Assembly (NCBI GenBank): GCA_022559845.1
Contig: CM040118.1
Coordinates: forward strand, 238,747,224-238,811,223
Length of the DNA stretch: 64,000 nt
Origin: Amorphophallus konjac
Lineage: Eukaryota > Streptophyta > Magnoliopsida > Alismatales > Araceae
Direction of reading: 5' to 3'
Numbering within the stretch: position 1 is the stretch's first letter; every line of letters begins with the position of its first letter. The position numbers and the translations under genes are program-made. Under the pieces are notes generated by a model, which did not search any database, was not told the origin of the DNA, and saw only the letters and a list, made by a program, of their open reading frames with translations. Below, in pieces: positions 45,616-57,137 of this stretch.

Positions 45616-47099
45616 ACTTTCTGCATTATTGATTTTTCCCGATTGCTGTTATCCGAGGGTTTCACTATATGTATATATATATATATATGTAGGCACTATT
45701 ACTCCACTCCGTGAGTATAGTCCCACGTTTCATGATGTTTTATCGATCACCCTCAACTCTCATTGACATACAAGCTCTCCATTGGACATTCCGTTCCTTT
45801 GGACTAGCGAGTTAGTCACAGAGACCTCCGTAAGACTCCTCGTACCTTGGATTCCCTCAAGGTCGACTGAGCTGGTTGTACCCTAAAAACCCATTACACT
45901 ATTGAATGCCATGCCACTCTAAAGAAACATGGTATACCGACCCTTATGATATGCAAAGAGTATATCATGAGAATTCTTAATGGGATGATGATATCATGCC
46001 ATTTGATGTTGATGTTCTTGTGGACCTCAATTCTATAATAAGAATGAGGGTATCTTGCCTTTGATAGACGGTTCATGTGGACCTCAATTCTATATAAAGA
46101 ATGTCCATACTTGTTTGTCATGGTACCCAAGTTAAGGGAACCTAATTCCACCTAGTTTCATCGTTTATCGTGATTGTACCGTTGTTATCGCCTATCTATG
46201 TCCAATGTCGTATTTTTGGACTCCATTCTCTCAAAGTTATCCTACGTGTCTACAAGCTTAAATTGTTGAAATTCCCTATTGGCTATATATATATATACAA
46301 GAGTGGATGTCAAATATACATGATAAATGCCTGCGCATATAGGTCCCGATCTGGTCCTAGGAGAAGCACCCGAAAGTACTTGTGCCCATGGGAGTTGAAT
46401 GATAAGGTATCTGGCATTATACCGAGTGCATGACTAGCTTGATTGGACATTCCACACAAATCTTGTACTTGACTCGTGCTTGACTTGACATGAATTGCGT
46501 GACCCGAGAAAGGGTAATTACTTGCTTGCTTGATACATGATAGCCAAAGTCCTTGACATGACTTGCTAAAGAGTACTTGCTTGAATATCTTGTTATCTTT
46601 TCCTGAAAGCTCGTGACTAGTTCATCTTGCTGTCTTATTGATAAATTCTCTCTCTATCTTGTCGTTTTATGCGAGCCTGCATAGCTATAGTACATTCATG
46701 AAAAATGTAATTACTTAAACCCCTTGCTAGTTCCTGAGATATAATTTCCTATTGAGCGTTCGCTCACTCCGTGTTTGTCCCTTACTTTTCAGGTAATTCC
46801 GACGATGAGGGAAGTCAATCGGATGGGAATGGTCAAGAGTGAAAGAGCTAGAGCTTTTCCAAGTGTCATCTAGTCTTTTTCCTATTTTCTTGAGTCAACT
46901 ATGTACTTTTCCTTTTTAATTGAATAGAGTATTGGATTTGTAATAGTCTATCCATTATGAAATGAAGGATTGGGTTATCTTTCTATTTTGCGCATCTCTG
47001 TTTTGGTGTCGAATACACTACTACTCTGATTGACATGATTGATATAAACTCGTCGCGCATATCCGAGTATCTTCCGCGTGCGGGGCGTGACAGTTTTTG

Positions 47100-47112
47100 T
47101 GGTATCAGAGCC
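47100..47112 (+). promoter_or_regulatory. Primer-binding site of T2
   Basis: TGGTATCAGAGCC, complementary to initiator-Met tRNA, seven bases after the LTR end. Leader to the ATG: 47113-47264. Confidence 0.93.
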
Positions 47113-47264
47113 TAGGGTATTCAATTCCTAGGAAAACCCAAGTCCAAGGATATGTTCAAACCTTTAACCAGTGAGATTGGGTAGAACCAAGGGTTAAAGT
47201 TAACATATTATGTGAGTCTTTAAATACAATCACATTTTAACCTAGTTATTGTAATTGTAGGATA

Positions 47265-48170
47265 ATGGCTGTCGAACGTGCTCAATGGCGCAACATGCAG
47301 CGTACCCTTCAAGGCATGACTCAAGTGCTGCAACAAGTAGCACAAGGAGGTGGACAACGAGCAGGAAGTCTCCACCAGACTTTCAAGAACATGAACCCAC
47401 CCAAGTTCACGGGTTCTACTGATCCAGATGACGCTGAACACTGGATTAGGGAGATAGAACGTATATTCCGTGTTATGCAATGCACGGATCAGGATAAAGT
47501 TTTATTAGCTACTTTTCAGTTAGAAAGGGATGCTAGATGCTGGTGGGAATCAATAGAGGCTACTATAAATCAAGATCAGATTTCGTGGGAAGAATTCGTT
47601 GAACACTTCAACGTGAAATATTTCTCGGATCGAGTTCAAGAAAAGAAGGCTGCAGAATTTGCTGTATTAAAGCAACGATCTTTGTCAGTGGCCGAGTATG
47701 AGGCCCAATTCTCTAGATTGTCTCGATACGCTAAGCATCTAGTTAGCACCGAGAAAATGAAAGCTAGGAGGTTTCTTAATGGGCTCAGGCCCCAAGCTAT
47801 TACTCAACTGGCGCCGATGGACATTCAAGTCTACTCAGAGATAGTACGCCAAGCTCAACTATTAGAAGATGCCACGGAACTGTCTGATAGGATTCGTGGT
47901 AAGGATAAGAAGGAACAAGTTACAGGTTCAGGTTCCTTTAAACCCAACTTCAAGAAAAGGCCTAGCAATGGAGGAGCATCCTCACAAGACCAAAAGTTCA
48001 AGAAGACCAAGCCCTTCTCTATCACCACCACCTCTCCAAATATAGTGTGCAAACATTATGATAAAGCGGGTCATAGAGCAGAGGAATGCTAGAGGAAACT
48101 AGGAGCATGTCTCCGTTGTGGGAGTCGTGAGCATCGGATTCCCGATTGCCCATTACTTAAAGACCAAGCC
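47265..48170 (+). pseudogene. T2 gag part of the polyprotein
   Basis: Starts at ATG 47265 (MAVERAQWRNM). Residues about 55-175 form the Retrotrans_gag capsid domain (DAEHWIREIERIFRVM, CWWESIEAT, FNVKYFSDRVQEKKAAEF, YEAQFSRLSRY, RRFLNGLRPQAITQL). A basic linker follows. Knuckle 1, CKHYDKAGHRAEEC (residues about 262-275), has Tyr in place of the second Cys. An in-frame TAG comes straight after it (48090). Knuckle 2, [14 protein letters not shown] (from residue 282), is complete. The same frame continues into protease, so gag and pol were one polyprotein. The lost knuckle ligand and the stop would both abolish function. Confidence 0.88.
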
Positions 48171-51100
48171 GTTGACGGGAAGCGCCCAGTAACCAAGAAT
48201 GCTCGTCTTCATGCAATCAAGGAGATCGAGCAAGTAGAAGGAGGCGGCTTAGTGGAAGGTACATTGAAAGTTTGTTCCAGGAATGCATATGTCTTAATTG
48301 ATACTGGTGCATCACATTCTATTGTTTCTAAGAAGTTTGCTGACCCATTACCCCTAGAACCGGAATGGATAAAGTTAGTTTTGTCTACTCCTCTAGATGA
48401 TGAGACTGATATTACACATCATTACCAAAACTGCGAGGTATTGATTCATGGTCAAAATCTCCCTATTGATCTCATATGTTTAGATCTGAAAGAGTATGAT
48501 GTTATACTAGGGGCTGATTGGTTATCCAAGTATCAGGCCACGGTTGATTGCCGCAATAGTAAGGGTACATTCAAGGAATTTCCAGAACTAATATTTACTA
48601 GCCCCAAGAGTCGAAGCAAATCCCCTCTTATTTCAGCTCTCCGAGCTAGCAAACTCATCAGGAAAGGATGTACATCTTTCCTTGCCTTTGTCACAGTTAA
48701 AGAAGCTAAGGAAGCTAAGCTAGAAGACATTCCAGTAGTACAAGAATTTTCGGACGTATTTCTGGAAGATTTGTTGGGATTACCCCCGCAAAGAGAAGTG
48801 GCCTTCAACATCGACTTAGTCCCTGGTGCTGGTTCGATTTCAAAGGCACCTTATAGGATGTCACCTGCTGAACTCAAGGAATTAAAGGAGCAATTGATGG
48901 AACTCATTAAGAAAGGATTCATTAGACCAAGTATTTCCCCGTGGGGAGTGCCTGTATTATTTGTAAAGAAGAAAGACGGATCCATGAGGTTATGCGTCGA
49001 CTATCGACAATTGAATCATCTCACTATCAAGAACAAGTACCCACTGCCGAGAATCGATGAATTGTTTGATCAAATTTCAGGATCCATGTACTTTTCCAAA
49101 ATTGATCTTAGGTCCGGATATCACCAACTAAGAATCAAGGACGAGGATATTCATAAAACCGCATTCAGAAGCAGGTATGGCCATTATGAATTTGTTGTTA
49201 TGCCTTTCGGACTAACGAATGCCCATACTGCCTTTATGCAGTTAATGAATAGTATATTCAGGCCTTATTTGGATCAATTCGTGGTGGTCTTTATTGATGA
49301 TATATTGATTTATTCCAAGACCAAGGAAGAGCATGAGGAACATTTGAGGATTACATTACAAATATTGAGGACAAATCAATTATATGCAAAACTTAGCAAG
49401 TGTGAATTCTGGCTTGAAGAAGTGACTTTTCTCGGACATGTTATATCAAAGGATGGCTTGTCTGTAGACCCATCAAAGGTTGAAGCTGTAAGGAACTGGG
49501 AAAGACCAACTAATGCTAGCGAGATCCGAAGTTTCTTAGGTCTTGCCGGCTATTACAGGCGATTCATCAAGGATTTCTCAAAAATCGCCGTGCCGCTTAC
49601 GAGGTTAACTCGCAAGGAGATCCGTTATGAATGGGATGAGGAATGTGAAAGAAGCTTCCAAACTCTCAAGGATCATCTTACTACAGCTCCTATCTTAGCA
49701 TTGCCAATTGAAGGAGAAAAGTTCGAGGTATACGCTGATGCTTCTGGCATTGGCCTCGGGTGTGTTCTAATGCAACAAGGGAAGGTTATAGCCTACTCTT
49801 CTCATTAATTAAAGAAGCATGAAGAGAACTACCCCGTCCATAACTTAGAATTGGCCGCGGTAGTATTTACACTCAAAATATGGAGACATTATCTTTATGG
49901 AGTACAGTTTACTGTATACTCCGATCACAAAAGTCTCAAATATCTTTTCTCACAAAAGGAACTAAATATGAGGCAAAGACGATGGCTGGAATATCTCAAG
50001 GACTTCGACTTCAATATACAATATCATCCCGGAAAGGGTAATCATGTAGCAGATGCCCTTAGTCGAAAGCCGAGAGCACTGTTAGCCAATTGTCTGATTC
50101 AAGAATGGAAATTGCTAGAATAATTCTCTGAACTTAATATAAGCATGGACACGGACCCTAGATGTGTCACATTATCTCATGTAAGCATACAGTCAGATTT
50201 ATTATCTGAGATACAAGCACTTCAGGATGATGATCCTACATTAGTAGAAATCAAGGGCAGATTAAAAGGACAATCAGACTTCCAACTAGCTTCTGATGGA
50301 AGATTAATGTTCAAGAATAGAACTGGTATACCGTACTGCCCAGAATTGAAAAAGAAGATCTTAGATGAAGCTCACAGATCAAGGTATACGATTCATCCTG
50401 GATCTACCAAGATGTACCAAGATGTGAAAAGAAATTTTTGGTGGCCTAACATGAAAAGAGAAATAGCGGACTATGTATCACGCTGTCTCACATGCCAACA
50501 AGTCAAGGCGGAACACCAAAAGCCTGCTGGAAAGCTACATCCTCTAGATATCCCTAAATGGAAGTGGGAGGATATTGGTATGGATTTCATCATGGGTTTA
50601 TCTAAATCAAAAAGAGGACATGATGGAATATGGGTTATCATTGACCGATTGACCAAATCCGCGCATTTCTTGCCAATCAAGAGTCGATGGTCAGTTGATG
50701 TCTTAGCTGCACTATACATCAAGAAAATAGTCAGATTACATGGTATTCCTGTTTCAATCGTGTCTGACAGAGATCCCCGTTTTACTTCTCATTTTTGGAA
50801 AGGACTACAACATTCGTTGGAGACGAGACTTAATTTTAGTATAGCCTTTCATCCTCAAACGGATGGTCAGACCGAGAGAACAAATCAAGTAGTTGAAGAT
50901 ATGCTTAGAGCATGCATCACTGATTTTGATGGAAACTGGCATGATCACTTGCCTCTAGTCGAATTTGCATACAATAATAGCTACCAAGCTAGTATACAAA
51001 TGGCACCTTTCGAAGCTTTATACGGAAGGAGTTGCCGATCACCCTTGTGCTGGAATGAAGTTGGAGAGAAACAACTGTTAGGTCCAGACATGGTAAGGGA

Positions 51101-51617
51101 TACAACTGAGAAGATACGAGTAATCAGGGAAAGATTACAAGTAGCTCAGACAAGGCAAAAGGCTTATGCCGACACAAGAAGAAGAGATCTCGAATTCCAA
51201 ATTAGAGATCATGTATTTCTCAAGATATCGCCTGGACGTGGAATACAAAGATTTGGTGTTAAAGGCAAGCTTACACCGAGATTTATCGGACCTTTTGAGA
51301 TACTAGAAAGAGTTGGCGAGGTTGCTTATCGCATCGCATTGCCACCTCAACTATCCGAAGTACATGATGTGTTCCACATATCTATGTTGAAGAAGTATGT
51401 GCATGATCCATCACATATTATTGAGCATGGAGATCTAGTGATCCAGAAAGATCTCACATATGAGCAGAAGCCCATACGAATACTAGATCGAGAAGTACGA
51501 ACCCTAAGGAATAAGGCTATTCCCATGCTAAAAGTACAATGGAATAAGAATTCAGAACATGAAGCTACATGGGAGACCGAGGAATCTATGAGGAAGCGAT
51601 TTTCAGAGTTATTTTAG
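48171..51617 (+). pseudogene. T2 pol: protease, RT, RNase H, integrase, chromodomain-like tail
   Basis: In frame with gag. Protease: [16 protein letters not shown], catalytic Asp at about residue 346. [35 protein letters not shown], catalytic FIDDIL with the Asp pair at 49296-49301 (residues 678-679). RNase [16 protein letters not shown] (49728), [12 protein letters not shown] (49915), [16 protein letters not shown]. Integrase: His/Cys zinc finger 50374-50508 (ending CLTCQQVK), core with MDFIMGL, VSDRDPRFTSHFW and DGQTERTNQVVEDM. The C-terminus has VFHISMLKKYV and a chromodomain-like end (VQWNKNSEHEATWETEE) to the stop at 51617. Nonsense codons: TAA at 49806 and TAA at 50121. No frameshifts. 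Overall length (about 1450 codons with gag) is normal for a Tekay/Del chromovirus. Confidence 0.92.
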
Positions 51618-51686
51618 AAGGTATATACTCTACACTCTCCATATGTGAATATATATGCTATGGAATTTTGGGACCAAATTCTTTTT

Positions 51687-51699
51687 AAGTGGGGGAGGG
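51687..51699 (+). promoter_or_regulatory. Polypurine tract of T2
   Basis: AAGTGGGGGAGGG immediately before the LTR start TGTAGC. 51618-51686 is a short untranslated stretch. Confidence 0.92.
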
Positions 51700-54678
51700 T
51701 GTAGCAACCCTGATAAAATAAAAAGGAATAAATAAATCAAAATAGATTAGAAGATTTAATAAATAAACGAAAGAGCTTGGAATAAAAAGAATTAAACCCT
51801 GATAAAAATAACGCCTCAGTAAAAGGCGCGACTTTACGAATAGGCGCCCTTGATCAAGGCGTGTTTTAAGAAGTGACGCCCACGTTTCACGGCGTCAAAT
51901 CTCAGGCGACCAAAATAAGTAAGAGTAATAAAAATACAGTAAAAGGGGTAACGCCCTTGACATAGACGCGTTTTAACAAGAAACGACGATTGACAAGGCG
52001 TCAATTTAATTTCGACGCCCTGACCTAGGTCGCTAATTCAGTTTGAGTTTCGTTCGACCCAGGAGTCTATCCAGGGTAAGGTGATAACTATGAGAAAGAG
52101 TTCGAATGTAGTAATAACTCTAATATGGAAGTATTACTTCCAATCAAACACTAACTCTATTAAGATTCTAGAAATCCTATAAATAACCTACTGCTTGAAC
52201 CGAGAACGCTATTTGGCGTTCGGAGTATTCTAAGGTATGTGAAGAACAGCAGGTTCTTCTTGTATCTCTGTTCGTCCGATTATCGATTTCATGAAAGAAT
52301 ACTAAATATTCTTATTCTTCTTCTCTTCTTACAGGTTAAGAAGATTAACGGGTAAGTTTTTCTTTCTCCACCTTCAGTTAAGTATTATGAAGAAAAACTG
52401 ATGTTTCTTCATCTTATTTCTCTGTAGAGAAGTCATCTTAACCTACTGAAGAACGTGGGTTCTTCATCGACGAACGTCTGCTTCTGATCGTGCCAAAAAG
52501 AGAACCTGTCGATACATCTACACCAAGACTTCTGCCCCTTTCATCCAACTCTGTTGATAGCAGAGTACCGTGTCTTCATCAGTTCTCCAGTTAATCATCA
52601 TAAGGTAGGATTTTCTCATGGAACGTAGCCCAAACTACCATATAACTATAGATAATTATCATCGGTAGTTCATGCATATAGTTTTCATACGTTCTGGTTA
52701 TTTTCTACGGAATGTTTGAAAGAAACGACCCTAACAAGGGCGTTAATTTAAAAGACACGACCATGCCCAGGTCGTCAATTCCAGATTTAACGCCCTGCAC
52801 ACGGACGTTAATTCCTGTTAATTAATAAATAGCATGTTTAAAAATTAATTATCAATGCAAACATGATTCTAAATTAATGCATGGTCAATTTCTTGTAATC
52901 CTGCTATTTTTCTGGTCCTGACTATATACCATGTTCCTGAAATATTCATTACCTCGAAATTTGTAAAATTGTGAATTCACGACCTTGACCAAGTCGTCTC
53001 TTGTTTAACTAACGCCCCAGACTAGGGCGCCTTTTTCCTGGTAACGCCCCTACCCAAGGCGCGTTTTCAACGAAATTTATAGATTTTAATATCCTGTAAA
53101 ATAGCAATATTGGAAAGGACGACCTCTTTATATGTCGTCAAATTTAATATAAACGCCCCTGATTAAGGCGTTAATTTTACGAAAAACAACTTTACCAGAG
53201 TCGCTACTTTCTGCATTATTGATTTTTCCCGATTGCTGTTATCCTAGGGTTTCACTATATGTATATATATATATGTAGGCACTATTACTCCACTCCGTGA
53301 GTATAGTCCCACGTTTCATGATGTTTTATCGATCACCCTTAACTCTCATTGACATACAAGCTCTCCATTGGACATTCCGTTCCTTTGGACTAGCGAGTTA
53401 GTCATAAAGACCTCCGTAAGACTCCTCGTACCTTGGATTCCCTCAAGGTCGACTGAGCTGGTTGTACCCTAAAAACCCATTACACTATTGAATGCCATGT
53501 CACTCTAAAGAAACATGGTATACCGGCCCCTATGATATGCAAAGAGTATATCATGAGAATTCTTAATGGGATGATGATATCATGCCATTTGATATTGATG
53601 TTCTTGCGGACCTCAATTCTATAATAAGAATGAGGGTATCTTGCCTTTGATAGACTGTTCATGTGGACCTCAATTCTATATAAAGAATGTCCATACTTGT
53701 TTGTCATGGTACCCGAGTTAAGGGAACCTAATTCCACCTAGTTTCATCGTTCATCGTGATTGTACCGTTGTTATCGCCTATCTATGTCCAATGTCGTATT
53801 TTTGGACTCCATTCTCTCAAAGTTATCCTACGTGTCTACAAGCTTAAATTGTTGAAATTCCCTATTAGCTATATATATATATACAAGAGTGGATGTCAAA
53901 TATACATGATAAATGCCTGCGCATATAGGGCCCGATCTGGTCCTGGGAGGAGCACCTGAAAGTACTTGTGCCCATGGGAGTTGAATGATAAGGTATCTGG
54001 CATTATACCGAGTGCATGACTAGCTTGATTGGATATTCCACACAAATCTTGTACTTGACTCGTACTTGACTTGACATGAATTGCGTGACCCGAGAAAGGG
54101 TAATTACTTGCTTGCTTGATACATGATAGCCAAAGTCCTTGACATGACTTGCTAAAGAGTACTTGCTTGAATATCTTGTTATCTTTTCCTGAAAGCTCGT
54201 GACTAGTTCATCTTGCTGTCTTATTGATAAATTCTCTCTCTATCTTGTCATTTTATGCGAGCCTGCATAGCTATAGTACATTCATGAAAAATGTAATTAC
54301 TTAAACCCCTTGCTAGTTCCTGAGATATAATTTTCTACTGAGCGTTCGCTCACTCCGTGTTTGTCCCTTACTTTTCAGCTAATTCCGACGACGAGGGAAG
54401 TCAATCGGATGGGAATGGTCAAGAGTGAAAGAGCTAGAGCTTTTCCAAGTGTCATCTAGTCTTTTTCCTATTTTCTTGAGTCAACTATGTACTTTTCCTT
54501 TTTAATTGAATAGAGTATTGGATTTGTAATAGTCTATCCATTATGAAATGAAGGATTGGGTTATCTTTCTATTTTGCGCATCTCTGTTTTGGTGTCGAAT
54601 ACACTACTACTCTGATTGACATGATTGATATAAACTCGTCGCGCATATCCGAGTATCTTCCGCGCTCGGGGCGTGACA
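51700..54678 (+). repeat. 3' LTR of T2
   Basis: 2979 bp, near-identical to the 5' LTR and followed by AGTAT. It carries the same palindromic modules and TATA box. Confidence 0.95.
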
Positions 54679-55439
54679 AGTATTGTAATGAAATTGGCTA
54701 TTTCATTCATTTCATTCAAGCAAGTAATTTGCCCTTTTTCGGGTCAAGCAATTCATGTCGCGAGAGAGAGCGAGTGGGAATGTCTCAAGTCAAGTCAAGC
54801 AAGCAAGTACTTTGGTGCAATGAAAACACCGTGGTCAATAAACTTCCATGGGCACAAGTACCTTCAGGTGCTCCTCCCAGGACCAGACCGGGCCCTATAT
54901 GCACATCATTGTTTCATGTATATCTTTAGACATCCACTCTCATTTTTATAGCCAATATGGAAATTTCAAGAAAAGTATACATTGTAGGAACATCAGGTAG
55001 ATCTTTCAGGAATAGAGTTCAAGGACATATCACATGTAAATGATGATTTATGACCAAGCTACTTAAAATGCATGACACATAGGCAAGTCTAGTAGAACTT
55101 GGCTCCCTTATCTGAGGGGTTTAAATCTTTGAAGTCCAAATCTTTGGACAAGACATTAGTTTCAAAATCAGGGCTTTAGGAAGATGGCATGGCCTTCAGG
55201 GGTTTAAGGGTTATGGAGAAGGCCAGAGTTCATACGGTGAGGGCTGGACAGAAGTCCAGAAAATGTCATACTGCATGAAAATGGCGCCCCTGGGGCTACC
55301 ATCTCTTGTGAATAGGGCGCCCTCACAGAGGTACGCCATTCACAGTTCAATTTTTTTTCTTTTTAATAGGCGCCCCTGCAGGGAGTCACCATTTAAATGG
55401 TGACCCTCTGCATGGTCTCTATTTGATGAAATGGCTATG

Positions 55440-55710
55440 TAACAATTAATAGGTTTAACATACTGTGTATTTAACAGGCTAACAGGTTATGTAATTTAAC
55501 AGGTTTAACAGGCTATGTGATTAACAGGCTATTGAATTAACAACACTTAATGACGGCTATGTAATTAACAAGGTTTGACAGGATATGAAGTTTCCAGGCT
55601 ATGAAAACAACAAGTTTAACAGGCTTAACAAGGTATGTAATTAACAGGTTAACCGGTGACAGGTTTAACAGGATTAACAGGTTAACAGGTGACAAGTTTA
55701 ACAGGCCAGA
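55440..55710. repeat. Degenerate 'TTAACAGG' repeats in the T1 LTR
   Basis: About fifteen copies of TTAACAGG(C/T)T with variable tails (TATGTAAT, TTAACAGG) at 10-30-bp spacing. Confidence 0.75.
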
Positions 55711-55733
55711 CGGGGGTGTTGGAGCACAGTGGA

Positions 55734-55825
55734 AATGGCGCCCTGGTCAGGGGCGCCCCATTCTGAAATGGCGCCCTGGCCAGGGGCGCTCCATTGAATG
55801 GCGCCCTGCTCAGGGGCGCCCTTCC
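55734..55825. repeat. Three adjacent GCGCCC hairpin modules in the T1 LTR
   Basis: Three units of about 30 bp, each an inverted repeat of the form GCGCCCTGGTCAGGGGCGC flanked by AATG and CATT, at 55734-55762, 55767-55795 and 55797-55822. Further modules: about 55281, 55311, 55365, 56765, 56802, 56869 and 56902, and in the 3' LTR at 38274-38428. Confidence 0.85.
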
Positions 55826-56957
55826 CCCTGGGTGTTCCATGAGACACAAAACATTGTTCATGAGGCTAAATTTCACGAAATCCGGAAATGAGGACATGGT
55901 AAAATCGAGAAAAATCTGGGGATTTCAAAGTCATGCTCATGCAGGAGTTTCATGGTTTGGTTCAATAGATGTAAATTCATGAACATGGTGGCTACTAATT
56001 ACGTAACCTTACTATTCATGATTTATAACATGTTCACATAATCAATAAGTAGAGACATAGATAGACAGGGAAAAATAGCAGGATTGCAAGGTCATGCTCA
56101 TGCAACAATTTTTGATTTTTAATTTCATAGATATAAATTTTTAAACATGGATCAATTTACAAGAAATTGGGACATGTTATGAATAATGACAAATTATACG
56201 AACCGTATGCTGTACATGGGGTACTTGACGGACGTAAGATCATAGATCTACTCATACAAGAGTTAGTGTTTCAGATAAGCGTGGCCTAACCTTCCCACTA
56301 AGTCTTTTGATATACCCCTGACTCAGGTGACTAGATTGTGGCTATGAAAGGTTTAACTAGCATGCATGTTAATCTATATTAACTACTAGTTAAGCCAGAT
56401 CTTGAGAACACCTACCTTTTTGACGTGAATACGTGAAAGATATAATAAGAAAACCAAGCTTCTCTGCATGGATCCAACAGCAGCAAGAAGAATGTAGGAA
56501 GAAGGTACCCCTCACATTCCTGAAAATAATAAATGAAAGGGGAAAGAAAGGGGGTGTTTCTCTTCTATAGGTGGAGATGAACCAGAATGTAGGCAATCAC
56601 CATCTAACATTAGATGGATGTGAATAATTATAGGGAAAGAAAACATGAGGGTCCATTACCAAGGAACAAGAAGCAATTAGTGCTTCAATCCATTGTCGGG
56701 AAAAGGGTACGTTGCCAGCGAAGAGGAGCTGTACAGGTTTACTTCTGGAAGGATGATATATCTGAGGGAAATGGCGCCCTTGATGGTGCCATGATTTAGG
56801 TGAATAGCACCCCTGTAGATGGGCGCTATATCATCTAGCTTTAATTTTTTTTAATTTTTTTTTAATGTGAATGGCGCCCTGGGAAGGGGCGCCCTTCATT
56901 GAATAGCACCCTGGTGAGGGGCGCTATTTATCTCTATGCTGGTTTGTGTTTAAGTAA

Positions 56958-57002
<45 letters not shown>

Positions 57003-57137
57003 GGTTAGTTGGTGGGGTCTGAAGAGAGATATATCTAAGATATATCTATGTATTCAGTGGAATGTTCGGTGGTCCTGTAGACTTGTATTTGGAATAGGAA
57101 ACCCCAATACGTGTGATGACTTTCATTGCTGTATATT

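Larger units (their letters stand above)
44109..47092 (+). repeat. 5' LTR of T2
   Basis: 2984 bp, TGTAGCAACCC...GGGGCGTGACA. TATA box at 44587-44594. An extensive series of palindromic modules lies at 44219-44442 and 45134-45615. A TA microsatellite is at 45669-45690. Confidence 0.95.
44109..54678 (+). mobile_element. Ty3/gypsy Tekay/Del-like chromovirus T2, nearly complete and young
   Basis: 10,570 bp: LTR 44109-47092, primer-binding site 47100-47112, single-frame gag-pol 47265-51617, polypurine tract 51687-51699, LTR 51700-54678, perfect AGTAT duplication. The LTRs differ by roughly fifty substitutions by hand count over about 2.98 kb, plus small indels, so it is the youngest datable insertion here. 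Three in-frame stops disable the polyprotein, but no frameshift is seen. Confidence 0.94.
54684..57137 (-). repeat. 5' LTR of T1, piece 2
   Basis: Resumes T1 after T2. 54690-54960 is related, in reverse orientation, to the T2 LTR near 46290-46400. 55440-55700 is a run of degenerate AACAGGTTTAACAGGCTAT units. 55973-57137 matches the T1 3' LTR. An AT microsatellite occupies 56961-56999. The uninterrupted S1 insertion site is at about 56635-56650. Confidence 0.8.

Noticed and set aside
47100..47112. Matches to initiator-Met tRNA considered as a tRNA gene
   Set aside because: Only 12-13 nt complementary to the tRNA 3' end, at LTR edges in all coding elements: primer-binding sites, not tRNA genes.
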